This document shows, piece after piece, positions 1 through 5,538 of a stretch of DNA of 7,769 bases; within the stretch, counting starts at the first letter, position 1, and each line of letters opens with the position of its first letter. A model generated the notes under the pieces. That model was not told where the DNA came from and did no database searches. It saw only the letters and a list, made by a program, of their open reading frames with translations. Made by a program: the position numbers and the translations under genes. The stretch comes from Rickettsiales bacterium. Lineage in GTDB: Bacteria > Pseudomonadota > Alphaproteobacteria > Rickettsiales > JANQQO01. The DNA is taken from contig JANQQO010000149.1 of assembly GCA_028289305.1 (NCBI GenBank), positions 1 to 7,769 on the forward strand, given 5' to 3'.

Positions 1-270
1 GCGCTGGCACAAGCAGGACTTAGCGTGATTACGCCGCAGATTGATAGCCTGGCGGGCGCCTTTGGTAGCAGAGGGTTCGGTGATGCGTTTAGTGCGGCCG
101 CAAATGTGGCCACGCGCGATTTATTTCGCACTGGGCGCATCAATGCGCGGAGCGTGGCTAATGCAGCAGCGGCACGCTTTATTAACAGCCAAAATCTCTT
201 CAATGTTAGCCGCAATCAAGCTGCCGCTGATGCATTGCGTAATCTGCAGTTCGCCCAGCGCAATTTATGA
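1..270 (+). CDS. C-terminal part of an unknown alanine-rich protein (5' end outside window)
   Basis: The frame is open from the first base to a TGA at 268-270, giving 89 residues. A GTG at 25 could start an 81-residue protein, but I see no Shine-Dalgarno sequence there, so I read it as the tail of a longer gene. The residues are rich in Ala, Asn, Arg and Phe, with small aliphatic stretches (for example SAAANVATRDLF, ANAAAARFINSQNLFNVSRN) and no cysteine, which suggests helical segments. I do not recognise a family. Its stop overlaps the end of the convergent 71-aa phage-type gene by six bases, so it abuts the tail module. Whether it is itself a phage structural gene or a host gene cannot be told from this fragment. 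An alternative frame (41-319) looks like a shadow. Confidence 0.6.
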   Translation, partial: ALAQAGLSVITPQIDSLAGAFGSRGFGDAFSAAANVATRDLFRTGRINARSVANAAAARFINSQNLFNVSRNQAAADALRNLQFAQRNL

Positions 271-480
271 AGACTGGTGGACAATATCGGGATCAGGCGT
301 GACATTGCCTAGCGCCTGATTCCGCTCATATTCAAACACGGTATTAGTAGCCATGCGGCAAATCCAGCGCAGCACTACCTCCTCATCGGTTTCCGATGGG
401 CTATGAGGTGTGACTAGTTTCACCGCTGGAATCAAGCGGGTGAATTGCGGATCTGCAATAGTAATGTTAAGTGATGGCAT
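265..480 (-). CDS. Small phage-type protein of unknown function, 71 aa
   Basis: The ATG at 478-480 lies two bases after the stop codon of the tail fibre gene and is preceded, inside that gene's last codons, by a full-consensus Shine-Dalgarno (489-496) at 8-base spacing. The gene is therefore almost certainly real and translated together with the fibre. The protein opens with a short beta-like stretch (MPSLNITIADPQFTRLIPA), has a proline/serine/acidic turn near residues 24-33, then a probable helix (EEVVLRWICRMATNTVFEYE) and a polar end. There is no signal peptide or membrane segment. It resembles in style the small proteins found after tail fibre genes in many prophages, some of which are virion or assembly factors, but I cannot name a family. 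A role in fibre assembly is only an inference from position. Confidence 0.8.
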   Translation of the reverse strand: MPSLNITIADPQFTRLIPAVKLVTPHSPSETDEEVVLRWICRMATNTVFEYERNQALGNVTPDPDIVHQSS

Positions 481-482
481 GG

Positions 483-2705
483 TTAGGCTCCTCCTTGTTG
501 TTGTTCAAGTGTTTCAACGCGTGCGGCAAGTTGCTGCACGCTTTTGATTAATAATGGGATTAGGCGATCATACTGCACTCTGTACAACGCCTCGCCTCCC
601 AGGGCGTTTTCCGGCGAGGTATCTTGCTCCACCGCATAAGGGTAGACCGCATCCACCTCCTGCGCGATGAGGCCATGATGCATACCGGTGCGATCGACCA
701 TGGTGTTGATATAATTGAAATCCACCACGCGTAGGTCGAGCAAATCGTAGAGATCGAGCATGGTATCCACCACATTCTCCTTCACCCGTGCATCACTGAG
801 CGGTGTGGTATCAATAGTTTCATTCCCAATATAGAGCGTGGCCGAGCTAGACCCGCTCGATGCGTCATCTATCTCATGCGCAGTATTGTTTACACCGACG
901 CGGACACCCGTGCCGGCAAATACGCTTGCGGCAACATCAAGACCACCACCATCCAACGTCATAGCGGCGGTGGGTTGACTTTTTACGTGGAAACTCATTG
1001 TGGTAGACTTAGATGTGTAGGTAATTTTACCGCTAAACTCTAAGTCGTTATTACCAAAATAAATCGTACTCTCGCCTTGGCTACCACTAATAAGGGCCAT
1101 TTTTGCAGCACCATCAGACGTATCCGCCCCGGTAATGGTGAGCAGCGTCTCATCATCCTGCGAGCCGGGCACAGAGGCGGCTTGTGACTTCATGAGACGT
1201 AAATGTGCCCTGCCAACAGCACCATCACCATGCATCGCAAGCACAGACTCATTTTCGAGCCAATATTGTAGAAGGTCGTTATGGCGCCCATCAAAGCGCA
1301 ACAAATAATCCTCGCCCTCTATATCACGACCAATTTTAAGGTTGTTGACTATAGTATCTCCGTCTTTATTGACGCTAAATACACCTGCCCCAGAGCTGTT
1401 TTCAAACCGTACCAGGCTTGACGTTTGTGTAGCATTGGCAACGACAATAAATTGCGGCTGATTCGTATCACCCACCACGGAGAGCTTTGCGCCGTCCCAA
1501 GGCGATGTAGCCCCTATCACCACATCATCCGTGGTTGTGGTGAGATAGGTGGTAGTGCCGCTATCGGTCCATAGACTGCTGCCACCGGCAGCTGTAGCCC
1601 AACTGAGCGTTCCCGCCCCGTCCGTTGTCAGCACCTGGCCATTTGCCCCATCAGCACCCGGCCAGGTGTAGTCAATGCCATTTAGCTGTATCGTGCCACC
1701 CAGTGTGACATTCCCAGACACATCCAGGGTGCCATTCACATCCACTGCAGGCGCAGTTATTTCAATTTCTGTGTCGGCATCAATATCCAGCTGGCCATCC
1801 GCACTGGAGTGGATGCTGAGGGCAGTATCGCGGAAATAGAGGTTTTCTGTAGTGTTAAGCAGCACATCATCTGAGAAGGCGAAATAATCTTCATCCTCCA
1901 TCCAGGTGAGCACGCCATCATTATTTTCTCCATCAAAGGTGAGGCGGTAATCCTGCCCTGCTCCTCCGTTACCAATTTTTACATTACCGCCCAATCGGTG
2001 CTCTGAAGGAAAGCCGAACGTGCTAAATTCTACATTGCCGCCTAAAAATGATACGGAAAACCCGCCAGAATGGCTGATATCCCCATCTTCATCGATATGA
2101 AGAATAGGGGTGTCGTTTTTCCCTACCCACAGCAGATCTGCATTTGGGCTAGCAGAGGAAGGGTTGATGCTGAGCGTGGCCGTGCTCGGCGTGGTGCCCG
2201 TAGGCGCTTCAACGAAGCTGTTATGGCCAGACCAGGTGTTGTTCCTGCTGAAATCAAAGCTGACATTCACTTCCTTATCTGGAGATTCAGTAAGCAGGAA
2301 ATCGGTGGAGAAATCCAGCGTGGTAATATCTGCATCGCCCAGCGGCGTACCGCTATATTTGATAGTATTCAGCGTACCAGAACCGCCGCCTGCCGCAGCG
2401 TCTTCCCAATCGGTATCAAAATCTGTACTGCTCTGCTTGGTGAGCACCTGGCCAGCAGTGCCGCCAGCAGGCACCCCTACCCCGTCATCGCCCTTTTCTA
2501 CCGCAGAAATAACGATCGGTTGGTCACTCACCACGTCTAGCTTTATAGGTGATTCTTGCACCACCACGGTGAGTGGATTTTCGGCCAGCTCCACGGTGAT
2601 CGCATCCGACCCTGAAACAGTGACCGTATTTTCGACCACCTCTACCGTGGCGGTATTTTCAATTATCTCCAATGTGAAGGCGGTAGCGCCGCTACTTATA
2701 CTCAT
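483..2705 (-). CDS. Phage tail fibre/spike protein with C-terminal Peptidase S74 (intramolecular chaperone) domain
   Basis: This is a 740-residue, beta-rich, Gly/Asp/Thr-rich protein. Residues 15-67 hold about five short repeats of the form ENxxTVxV. Two linkers typical of tail fibres follow, GGTAGQVLTK...DTDW (81-100) and GANGQVLTTDGAGTLSW (353-369). Two diverged copies of a module with the core DYxLxFDGxxND...WxE lie near 241-284 and 455-497. The end, about 636-735, is the S74 intramolecular chaperone: SDARVKENV gives the Ser637/Lys642 pair expected for self-cleavage, followed by HHGLIAQEVDAVYPYAVE, YDRLIPLLIKSVQQL and a final coiled coil. In this family the chaperone drives trimer folding and then cuts itself off; the mature fibre binds the host surface. 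The ATG at 2703-2705 has an AAGAGG-type ribosome site a few bases upstream. It sits between a tail/baseplate-type gene and the coupled 71-aa gene. The host receptor cannot be inferred. Confidence 0.94.
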   Translation of the reverse strand: MSISSGATAFTLEIIENTATVEVVENTVTVSGSDAITVELAENPLTVVVQESPIKLDVVSDQPIVISAVEKGDDGVGVPAGGTAGQVLTKQSSTDFDTDWEDAAAGGGSGTLNTIKYSGTPLGDADITTLDFSTDFLLTESPDKEVNVSFDFSRNNTWSGHNSFVEAPTGTTPSTATLSINPSSASPNADLLWVGKNDTPILHIDEDGDISHSGGFSVSFLGGNVEFSTFGFPSEHRLGGNVKIGNGGAGQDYRLTFDGENNDGVLTWMEDEDYFAFSDDVLLNTTENLYFRDTALSIHSSADGQLDIDADTEIEITAPAVDVNGTLDVSGNVTLGGTIQLNGIDYTWPGADGANGQVLTTDGAGTLSWATAAGGSSLWTDSGTTTYLTTTTDDVVIGATSPWDGAKLSVVGDTNQPQFIVVANATQTSSLVRFENSSGAGVFSVNKDGDTIVNNLKIGRDIEGEDYLLRFDGRHNDLLQYWLENESVLAMHGDGAVGRAHLRLMKSQAASVPGSQDDETLLTITGADTSDGAAKMALISGSQGESTIYFGNNDLEFSGKITYTSKSTTMSFHVKSQPTAAMTLDGGGLDVAASVFAGTGVRVGVNNTAHEIDDASSGSSSATLYIGNETIDTTPLSDARVKENVVDTMLDLYDLLDLRVVDFNYINTMVDRTGMHHGLIAQEVDAVYPYAVEQDTSPENALGGEALYRVQYDRLIPLLIKSVQQLAARVETLEQQQGGA
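489..496 (-). promoter_or_regulatory. Consensus Shine-Dalgarno of the 71-aa gene, inside the tail fibre gene
   Basis: On the minus strand this reads AAGGAGGA, eight bases before the ATG at 478-480. It lies in the last codons of the S74 fibre gene, whose TAA is at 483-485. Ribosomes ending on the fibre gene could re-initiate here, giving coupled expression. Confidence 0.8.
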
Positions 2706-2733
2706 CGTGCCCCTCTTACTTTAAAATCTGCTG

Positions 2734-3099
2734 TTATCGGGTGACTTCGCGTGAAACCGCCACCTTGCCTTGTAATAGACGTACGACATCCCCTGACGAC
2801 TTGATGAGCTCAAGGTCATAGAATCCATTAGTGATGGAAAGTGAGGATGTAGCCGTGTCTGCTGCTGTTAATGTGATTTCACCGGCGGGACCATTAATCG
2901 CAATACCGCCATTTTCTGTGGTGAGATCGAGTGCGGGTTGTGCGGCCTCAAAATCCGCACGCACTTGCATACGCGCCGTATAGCCGGTGAGGTCGATTGG
3001 CTGATCGCCCGTATCCTTCACCACCAGTGTTTTTTTGAATGTAGCACCTTGTTGCACGATAATATCGTGCTCTTGTGCCAAAAGCCCTGTGTTTACCAT
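2734..3099 (-). CDS. Phage tail/baseplate-type beta-sandwich protein, 121 aa
   Basis: The protein is 121 residues and mostly predicted beta strands. The order of motifs is DIIVQQGATFKKTLVV (about 12-27), PIDLTGYTARMQVR (34-47), an acidic/aliphatic middle, GGIAINGPAGEITLTAADTAT (64-84), then FYDLELIKSSGDVVRLLQGKVAVSREVTR (93-121). This matches a widespread set of small prophage proteins, often just upstream of a tail fibre gene, with an immunoglobulin-like or baseplate-upper-protein-like fold; I recognise the pattern from memory and have not searched. The ATG at 3097-3099 is preceded by GGAGGG (3105-3110) at five-base spacing. The gap to the fibre gene is 28 bases, so the two are probably one transcript. 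Likely a baseplate or fibre-connecting protein; the exact position in the particle is not known. Confidence 0.82.
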   Translation of the reverse strand: MVNTGLLAQEHDIIVQQGATFKKTLVVKDTGDQPIDLTGYTARMQVRADFEAAQPALDLTTENGGIAINGPAGEITLTAADTATSSLSITNGFYDLELIKSSGDVVRLLQGKVAVSREVTR

Positions 3100-3122
3100 G
3101 GGTACCCTCCTGCAATAGGTTT

Positions 3123-3183
3123 AAAAAACGCCTTCTTTATTTAATGGTAAAGAAAACGCCTATAGCAGGAAGGCCCTTTTTTT
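3123..3183. terminator. Bidirectional terminator-like structure between lipoprotein and tail genes
   Basis: A six-base inverted repeat, GCCTTC (3130-3135) and GAAGGC (3169-3174), encloses a 33-base loop. On the plus strand it is followed by CC and seven T (3177-3183). On the minus strand it is followed by G and six T (complement of 3123-3128). An inner alternative stem, TTCTTTA (3133-3139) with TAAAGAA (3148-3154), overlaps the outer left arm and would compete with it. The sequence AAAACGCC also occurs twice, at 3125-3132 and 3153-3160. It sits after the lipoprotein gene and about 13 bases before the ribosome site of the 121-aa tail gene. The large loop makes it weaker than a textbook terminator. 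Confidence 0.5.
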
Positions 3184-3217
3184 CATTTATTTCGGTTTTT
3201 CACGCACGCGGGCACCA

Positions 3218-3246
3218 GAGGTAAAACTTTTAAAAAAGTTTTCCTC
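3218..3246. repeat. Imperfect AT-rich hairpin (29 bases)
   Basis: The arms are GAGG-T-AAAACTTTT and AAAAGTTTT-CCTC on the plus strand: four GC-containing pairs plus nine mostly AT pairs, with one bulged base (T3222) and a two-base loop. No T-run follows on either strand, so it does not fit a classic intrinsic terminator. It may protect the 3' end of the lipoprotein transcript, or be a protein site. Function unknown. Confidence 0.45.
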
Positions 3247-3305
3247 AATAGTGCCCTATCGTAAAAAACGAGATGGTGCTAGAACAGGCGTGACAACAGC
3301 CAATT

Positions 3306-3488
3306 CTAGTAGAGATAGTATTCGTAGCGTTCTTCTGGCGAAGCGTAGTTTTCTTCGTTGAACGTGACGGCACGGCTGCTCTGCGACGGCTCGAATACGG
3401 GCCGATTACTGGCAGAGCCACCTTGGTTCGCACACGCCCCGCAAAGCAGTGCTACTACGAAAACATATAGTAGGTTCGTGGTTCTCAT
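3306..3488 (-). CDS. Putative small lipoprotein, 60 aa
   Basis: The ATG at 3486-3488 gives 60 residues starting MRTTNLLYVFVVALLCGAC. This is a short basic N-terminus, a hydrophobic core (about 5-15) and a possible lipobox CGAC with Cys19 as the lipidated residue. The -3 position is Cys instead of the usual Leu/Val/Ile, so lipidation is likely but not certain. The mature part is short and polar (NQGGSASNRPVFEPSQSSRA) and ends in an acidic and tyrosine-rich tail (PEERYEYYLY). I know no family for it. A TTG further up (3506) would add six residues but lies in the ribosome site itself, so the ATG is the better start. It has its own candidate promoter (3520-3549). A phage Rz1-like spanin was considered because of size and neighbours, but there is no proline-rich segment and no overlapping Rz gene. 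Confidence 0.65.
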   Translation of the reverse strand: MRTTNLLYVFVVALLCGACANQGGSASNRPVFEPSQSSRAVTFNEENYASPEERYEYYLY

Positions 3489-3496
3489 AACTAAAA

Positions 3497-3504
3497 CCTC
3501 CCCC
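3497..3504 (-). promoter_or_regulatory. Shine-Dalgarno deciding the lipoprotein start
   Basis: The minus strand reads GGGGGAGG, eight bases before the ATG at 3486-3488. It makes the upstream in-frame TTG (3504-3506) an unlikely start because that codon overlaps this site. Confidence 0.7.
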
Positions 3505-3519
3505 AAAGGTTATCTGGTT

Positions 3520-3549
3520 ATTACACCAAAAATTAAACAAAAATCCCAA
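3520..3549 (-). promoter_or_regulatory. Candidate sigma-70 promoter of the lipoprotein gene
   Basis: The minus strand carries TTGGGA (3544-3549, four of six to TTGACA) and TGTAAT (3520-3525, five of six to TATAAT), separated by 18 bases. Transcription would start near 3513 and give a leader of about 25 bases that ends in the Shine-Dalgarno and ATG of the lipoprotein. Confidence 0.45.
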
Positions 3550-3609
3550 CCAGGGGTTACTCTAGTAAACCAAAAAAACTTTTTTTGCAAGCAAAATCTT
3601 CGTAATAAG

Positions 3610-3675
3610 CCCAGTTTAGGTGCTGAAACATATGCTTTTTTTACTTGCCTGCCAGGAAAGGCAAGGAAAACTGGG
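3610..3675. repeat. Nested inverted repeats upstream of pntAA
   Basis: The outer arms CCCAGTTT (3610-3617) and AAACTGGG (3668-3675) are perfect over eight bases. Inside them, CTTGCCT (3644-3650) and AGGCAAG (3659-3665) form a seven-base stem with an eight-base loop. Together they could form a branched or elongated hairpin on either strand. No T-run follows the right arm on the plus strand or the left arm on the minus strand, so it is not a standard terminator. Confidence 0.5.
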
Positions 3676-3723
3676 AAAAATGAACACCTGATAGAGTGAC
3701 CTAATATTATCTATATTTTTCAT

Positions 3724-3757
3724 ATATAAGGAAGTAGTAACTTATATTTTGTATAAG
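3724..3757. repeat. Three alternating repeat arms (ATATAAG / CTTATAT / TATAAG) in the pntAA upstream region
   Basis: ATATAAG (3724-3730) is complementary to CTTATAT (3741-3747) across ten bases. CTTATA (3741-3746) is in turn complementary to TATAAG (3752-3757) across five bases. The middle arm can pair with only one side at a time. The elements are AT-rich, so chance or overlapping -10-like sequences are realistic alternatives. Confidence 0.4.
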
Positions 3758-3856
3758 ATATCTCTTTTAATAGACACATGATCATTAATTGTAAAACTTC
3801 TGTTGCGGGAGCGACGTGTTTCGAGTAGACAACGGAACTTCACATAGTAACACACG

Positions 3857-5140
3857 ATGATAATGAAGATTGGCGTCTTAAAAGAGCGATTGGAAGGGGA
3901 AGCGCGCGTTGCCGCTACGCCCGAAACAGCAGAAAAGCTGCACAAAGCAGGTGCTGCTGTACTGGTTGAGGCAGGCGCTGGGGCGCACTCCCACATTAGC
4001 AACGGGGATTTTAAGGCCACTGGCGCAAGCATAGAAAAAGAGCGGAAAGCCTGTTTGGGAGCCGATGTGGTGTTGTGCGTGAACTTACCCCTGGCGGAGA
4101 ATAGCAAGGCAGCTGCCCTACCCGCCTTCAAAAAAGGCACCGTGCTTGTGGGAATGCTATCGCCTTTCCAGCATATAGGCCATATTGAAAAGCTGGCAGA
4201 ACAGCAGGTAACCGCATTTGCGCTGGAGTTCATGCCACGTATTTCGCGGGCGCAGAGCATGGATGTGCTTTCCTCACAAAGCAATCTGGCCGGATATAAG
4301 GCGGTAATTGATGCGGTAGCGACGCTTACCAAGGCGGTGCCAATGATGATGACCGCAGCAGGTACCGTGAAACCTGCTAATATATTGGTGTTGGGAGCAG
4401 GTGTTGCAGGCTTGCAAGCCGTTGCTACGGCAAAACGGCTGGGTGGCGTGGTGTCCGCCTTTGACGTGCGGCCTGCGGTGAAAGAGCAGGTGGAAAGCCT
4501 TGGTGCCACGTTTATTGAAGTGGAAGATAGCGGCGCAGAGAATGCAGAAACCAAGGGTGGCTATGCAAAAGAGATGAGCGCGGAGTATAAGCGCAAACAA
4601 CAGCAGCTAATTCATGATACGATCAAAACGCAAGATATCGTGATCACCACGGCGCTGATTCCTGGCAAACCTGCGCCGGTGCTTATCCCTGAAAATATGG
4701 TCAAAGACATGAAGGAAGGCAGCGTGATCGTGGATCTGGCGGCTTTGGCAGGTGGGAATTGCCCGCTATCTGAAGCGGGAAAAGTGGTGAAAAAGCATGG
4801 TGTGACGATTATTGGCCATGATAATTTCCCAAGCCGGCTGGCAGCAGATGCATCCCAGCTCTATGCCCGCAACATGGTGAATTTTGTTCTACCGCTGATT
4901 GATAAAGAGAAAAAGGCGCTGGCTATTGATTTAGAGGATGAAATCATTAAAGGATGTATGGTGACGCATGGCGGAAAGGTGGTGCACCCGCTGCTGCAAG
5001 ATCTAGTGAGCAAGAAGTCTTCCGCCGCAAGTAGTAAGCCAAAACGCAAGACAACGGCGAAAGCGCCACCGAAAAAAGTGATGGCGCGCAAGCCGCATCT
5101 AAAGAAGAAAGCACGAACCAAAGCAAAGGCGAAGAAGTAG
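3857..5140 (+). CDS. pntAA: NAD(P)+ transhydrogenase subunit alpha part 1 (domain I, NAD(H)-binding)
   Basis: This 427-residue protein is the NAD(H)-binding domain I of proton-translocating transhydrogenase, which passes hydride from NADH to NADP+ at the cytoplasmic face. Family marks in order are MKIGVLKERLEGEARVAATPE (3-23), RAQSMDVLSSQSNLAGYKAV (131-150, nucleotide-contacting), the Rossmann glycine motif VLGAGVAGLQA (178-188), FDVRPAVKEQVESLGA (202-217), the mobile loop ALIPGKPAPVLIP (266-278) and HGGKVVHPLL (371-380). The normal domain ends near 385. Residues 386-427 are an added Lys/Ala/Pro tail with 16 Lys and 3 Arg in 42 positions and no acidic residue, unusual for this family as I know it. 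The start is either ATG 3857 or ATG 3863 (MKIGVLKE, the usual family start); neither has a clear Shine-Dalgarno. It is first in the pnt operon, its TAG directly abutting the pntAB ATG. Confidence 0.97.
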   Translation: MIMKIGVLKERLEGEARVAATPETAEKLHKAGAAVLVEAGAGAHSHISNGDFKATGASIEKERKACLGADVVLCVNLPLAENSKAAALPAFKKGTVLVGMLSPFQHIGHIEKLAEQQVTAFALEFMPRISRAQSMDVLSSQSNLAGYKAVIDAVATLTKAVPMMMTAAGTVKPANILVLGAGVAGLQAVATAKRLGGVVSAFDVRPAVKEQVESLGATFIEVEDSGAENAETKGGYAKEMSAEYKRKQQQLIHDTIKTQDIVITTALIPGKPAPVLIPENMVKDMKEGSVIVDLAALAGGNCPLSEAGKVVKKHGVTIIGHDNFPSRLAADASQLYARNMVNFVLPLIDKEKKALAIDLEDEIIKGCMVTHGGKVVHPLLQDLVSKKSSAASSKPKRKTTAKAPPKKVMARKPHLKKKARTKAKAKK

Positions 5141-5536
5141 ATGCCCAATATTCCTGATATTGCTGACCAGGCCAAGCAGCTTTCTGAGCAAACGGAGAAG
5201 CTGGCGGAAAAGCTTTCCACGATTGAGGTGCAGGTGGGGCATGCAGCCGGTGTGGACCCCTTCATATTTGGCCTGACCGGATTCGTGCTCGCCTGTTTTG
5301 TGGGGTATTTCGTAGTGTGGCGCGTAACGCCGGCACTACACACGCCACTGATGGCGGTCACTAACGCAATTTCTGGCATTATTATCGTCGGCGCGATTAT
5401 TGCGGTGGGCCCAGAAGGCTTTGGCTTTTCTGAATTCTTGGGCTTTATCGCGGTGATTATTGCCTCGGTCAATATTTTCGGCGGATTTGTAGTGACGCAG
5501 CGCATGCTGCAAATGTTTAAGAAGAAAGAGAAATAG
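5141..5536 (+). CDS. pntAB: NAD(P) transhydrogenase subunit alpha part 2 (membrane domain II, N-terminal part)
   Basis: A 131-residue membrane subunit. An N-terminal amphipathic, probably coiled-coil segment (about 6-32, [21 protein letters not shown]) precedes three membrane helices near 41-60, 68-89 and 97-118, and a basic end (FKKKEK). The conserved stretch [20 protein letters not shown] (60-79) is diagnostic for this part of transhydrogenase domain II. In alphaproteobacteria it is a separate polypeptide that joins PntB to form the proton channel, while PntAA is a detachable partner. The ATG follows the pntAA stop with no gap. The only ribosome-site-like sequence is the purine-rich end of the pntAA lysine tail (GGCGAAGAAG), so translation is probably coupled. 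The stop is two bases before pntB. Confidence 0.96.
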   Translation: MPNIPDIADQAKQLSEQTEKLAEKLSTIEVQVGHAAGVDPFIFGLTGFVLACFVGYFVVWRVTPALHTPLMAVTNAISGIIIVGAIIAVGPEGFGFSEFLGFIAVIIASVNIFGGFVVTQRMLQMFKKKEK

Positions 5537-5538
5537 GT

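Larger units (their letters stand above)
3507..3856. other. Gene-free region between lipoprotein and pntAA
   Basis: About 350 AT-rich bases without a credible gene. The left end holds the lipoprotein promoter. Inverted repeats follow at 3610-3675 and 3724-3757 (listed separately), plus two short palindromes, AGATATCT (3756-3763) and ATGATCAT (3778-3785). The pntAA promoter should lie here on the plus strand, but I could not find a clear -35/-10 pair. No tRNA-like or recognisable riboswitch sequence was seen. Confidence 0.6.

Noticed and set aside
41..319. Second plus-strand frame overlapping the unknown gene at the left edge
   Set aside because: Its composition (many Trp, Met and Arg) is atypical, it has no ribosome site, and it runs into the convergent 71-aa gene; the frame open from base 1 is the better choice.
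2110..2724. Plus-strand open frame of 204 codons opposite the tail fibre N-terminus
   Set aside because: The minus-strand frame has clear tail fibre motifs and a ribosome site; this one is Ser/Val-rich without known features.
3125..3160. AAAACGCC direct repeats as phage attachment sites
   Set aside because: Only eight bases long, 28 bases apart, and inside a hairpin-forming region; no tRNA gene or integrase nearby.
3306..3488. Phage Rz1-type spanin lipoprotein
   Set aside because: Size fits, but there is no proline-rich stretch and no overlapping or adjacent Rz or endolysin gene.
3489..3506. TTG start adding six residues to the lipoprotein
   Set aside because: The TTG overlaps the Shine-Dalgarno that serves the downstream ATG, and the ATG gives a normal signal-peptide start.
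3358..3699. Plus-strand open frame of 113 codons across the lipoprotein and the spacer
   Set aside because: It is antisense to the lipoprotein, covers the structured spacer, and has no Shine-Dalgarno or family motif.
3742..4554. Minus-strand open frame of 270 codons opposite pntAA
   Set aside because: It lies antisense to the fully conserved pntAA domain, has a Ser/Ala/Thr/Pro-rich shadow composition, and has no recognisable motif.
4861..5505. Minus-strand open frame of 214 codons opposite pntAA/pntAB
   Set aside because: Antisense to two conserved genes, spans their junction, and its composition is that of a reverse-strand shadow.
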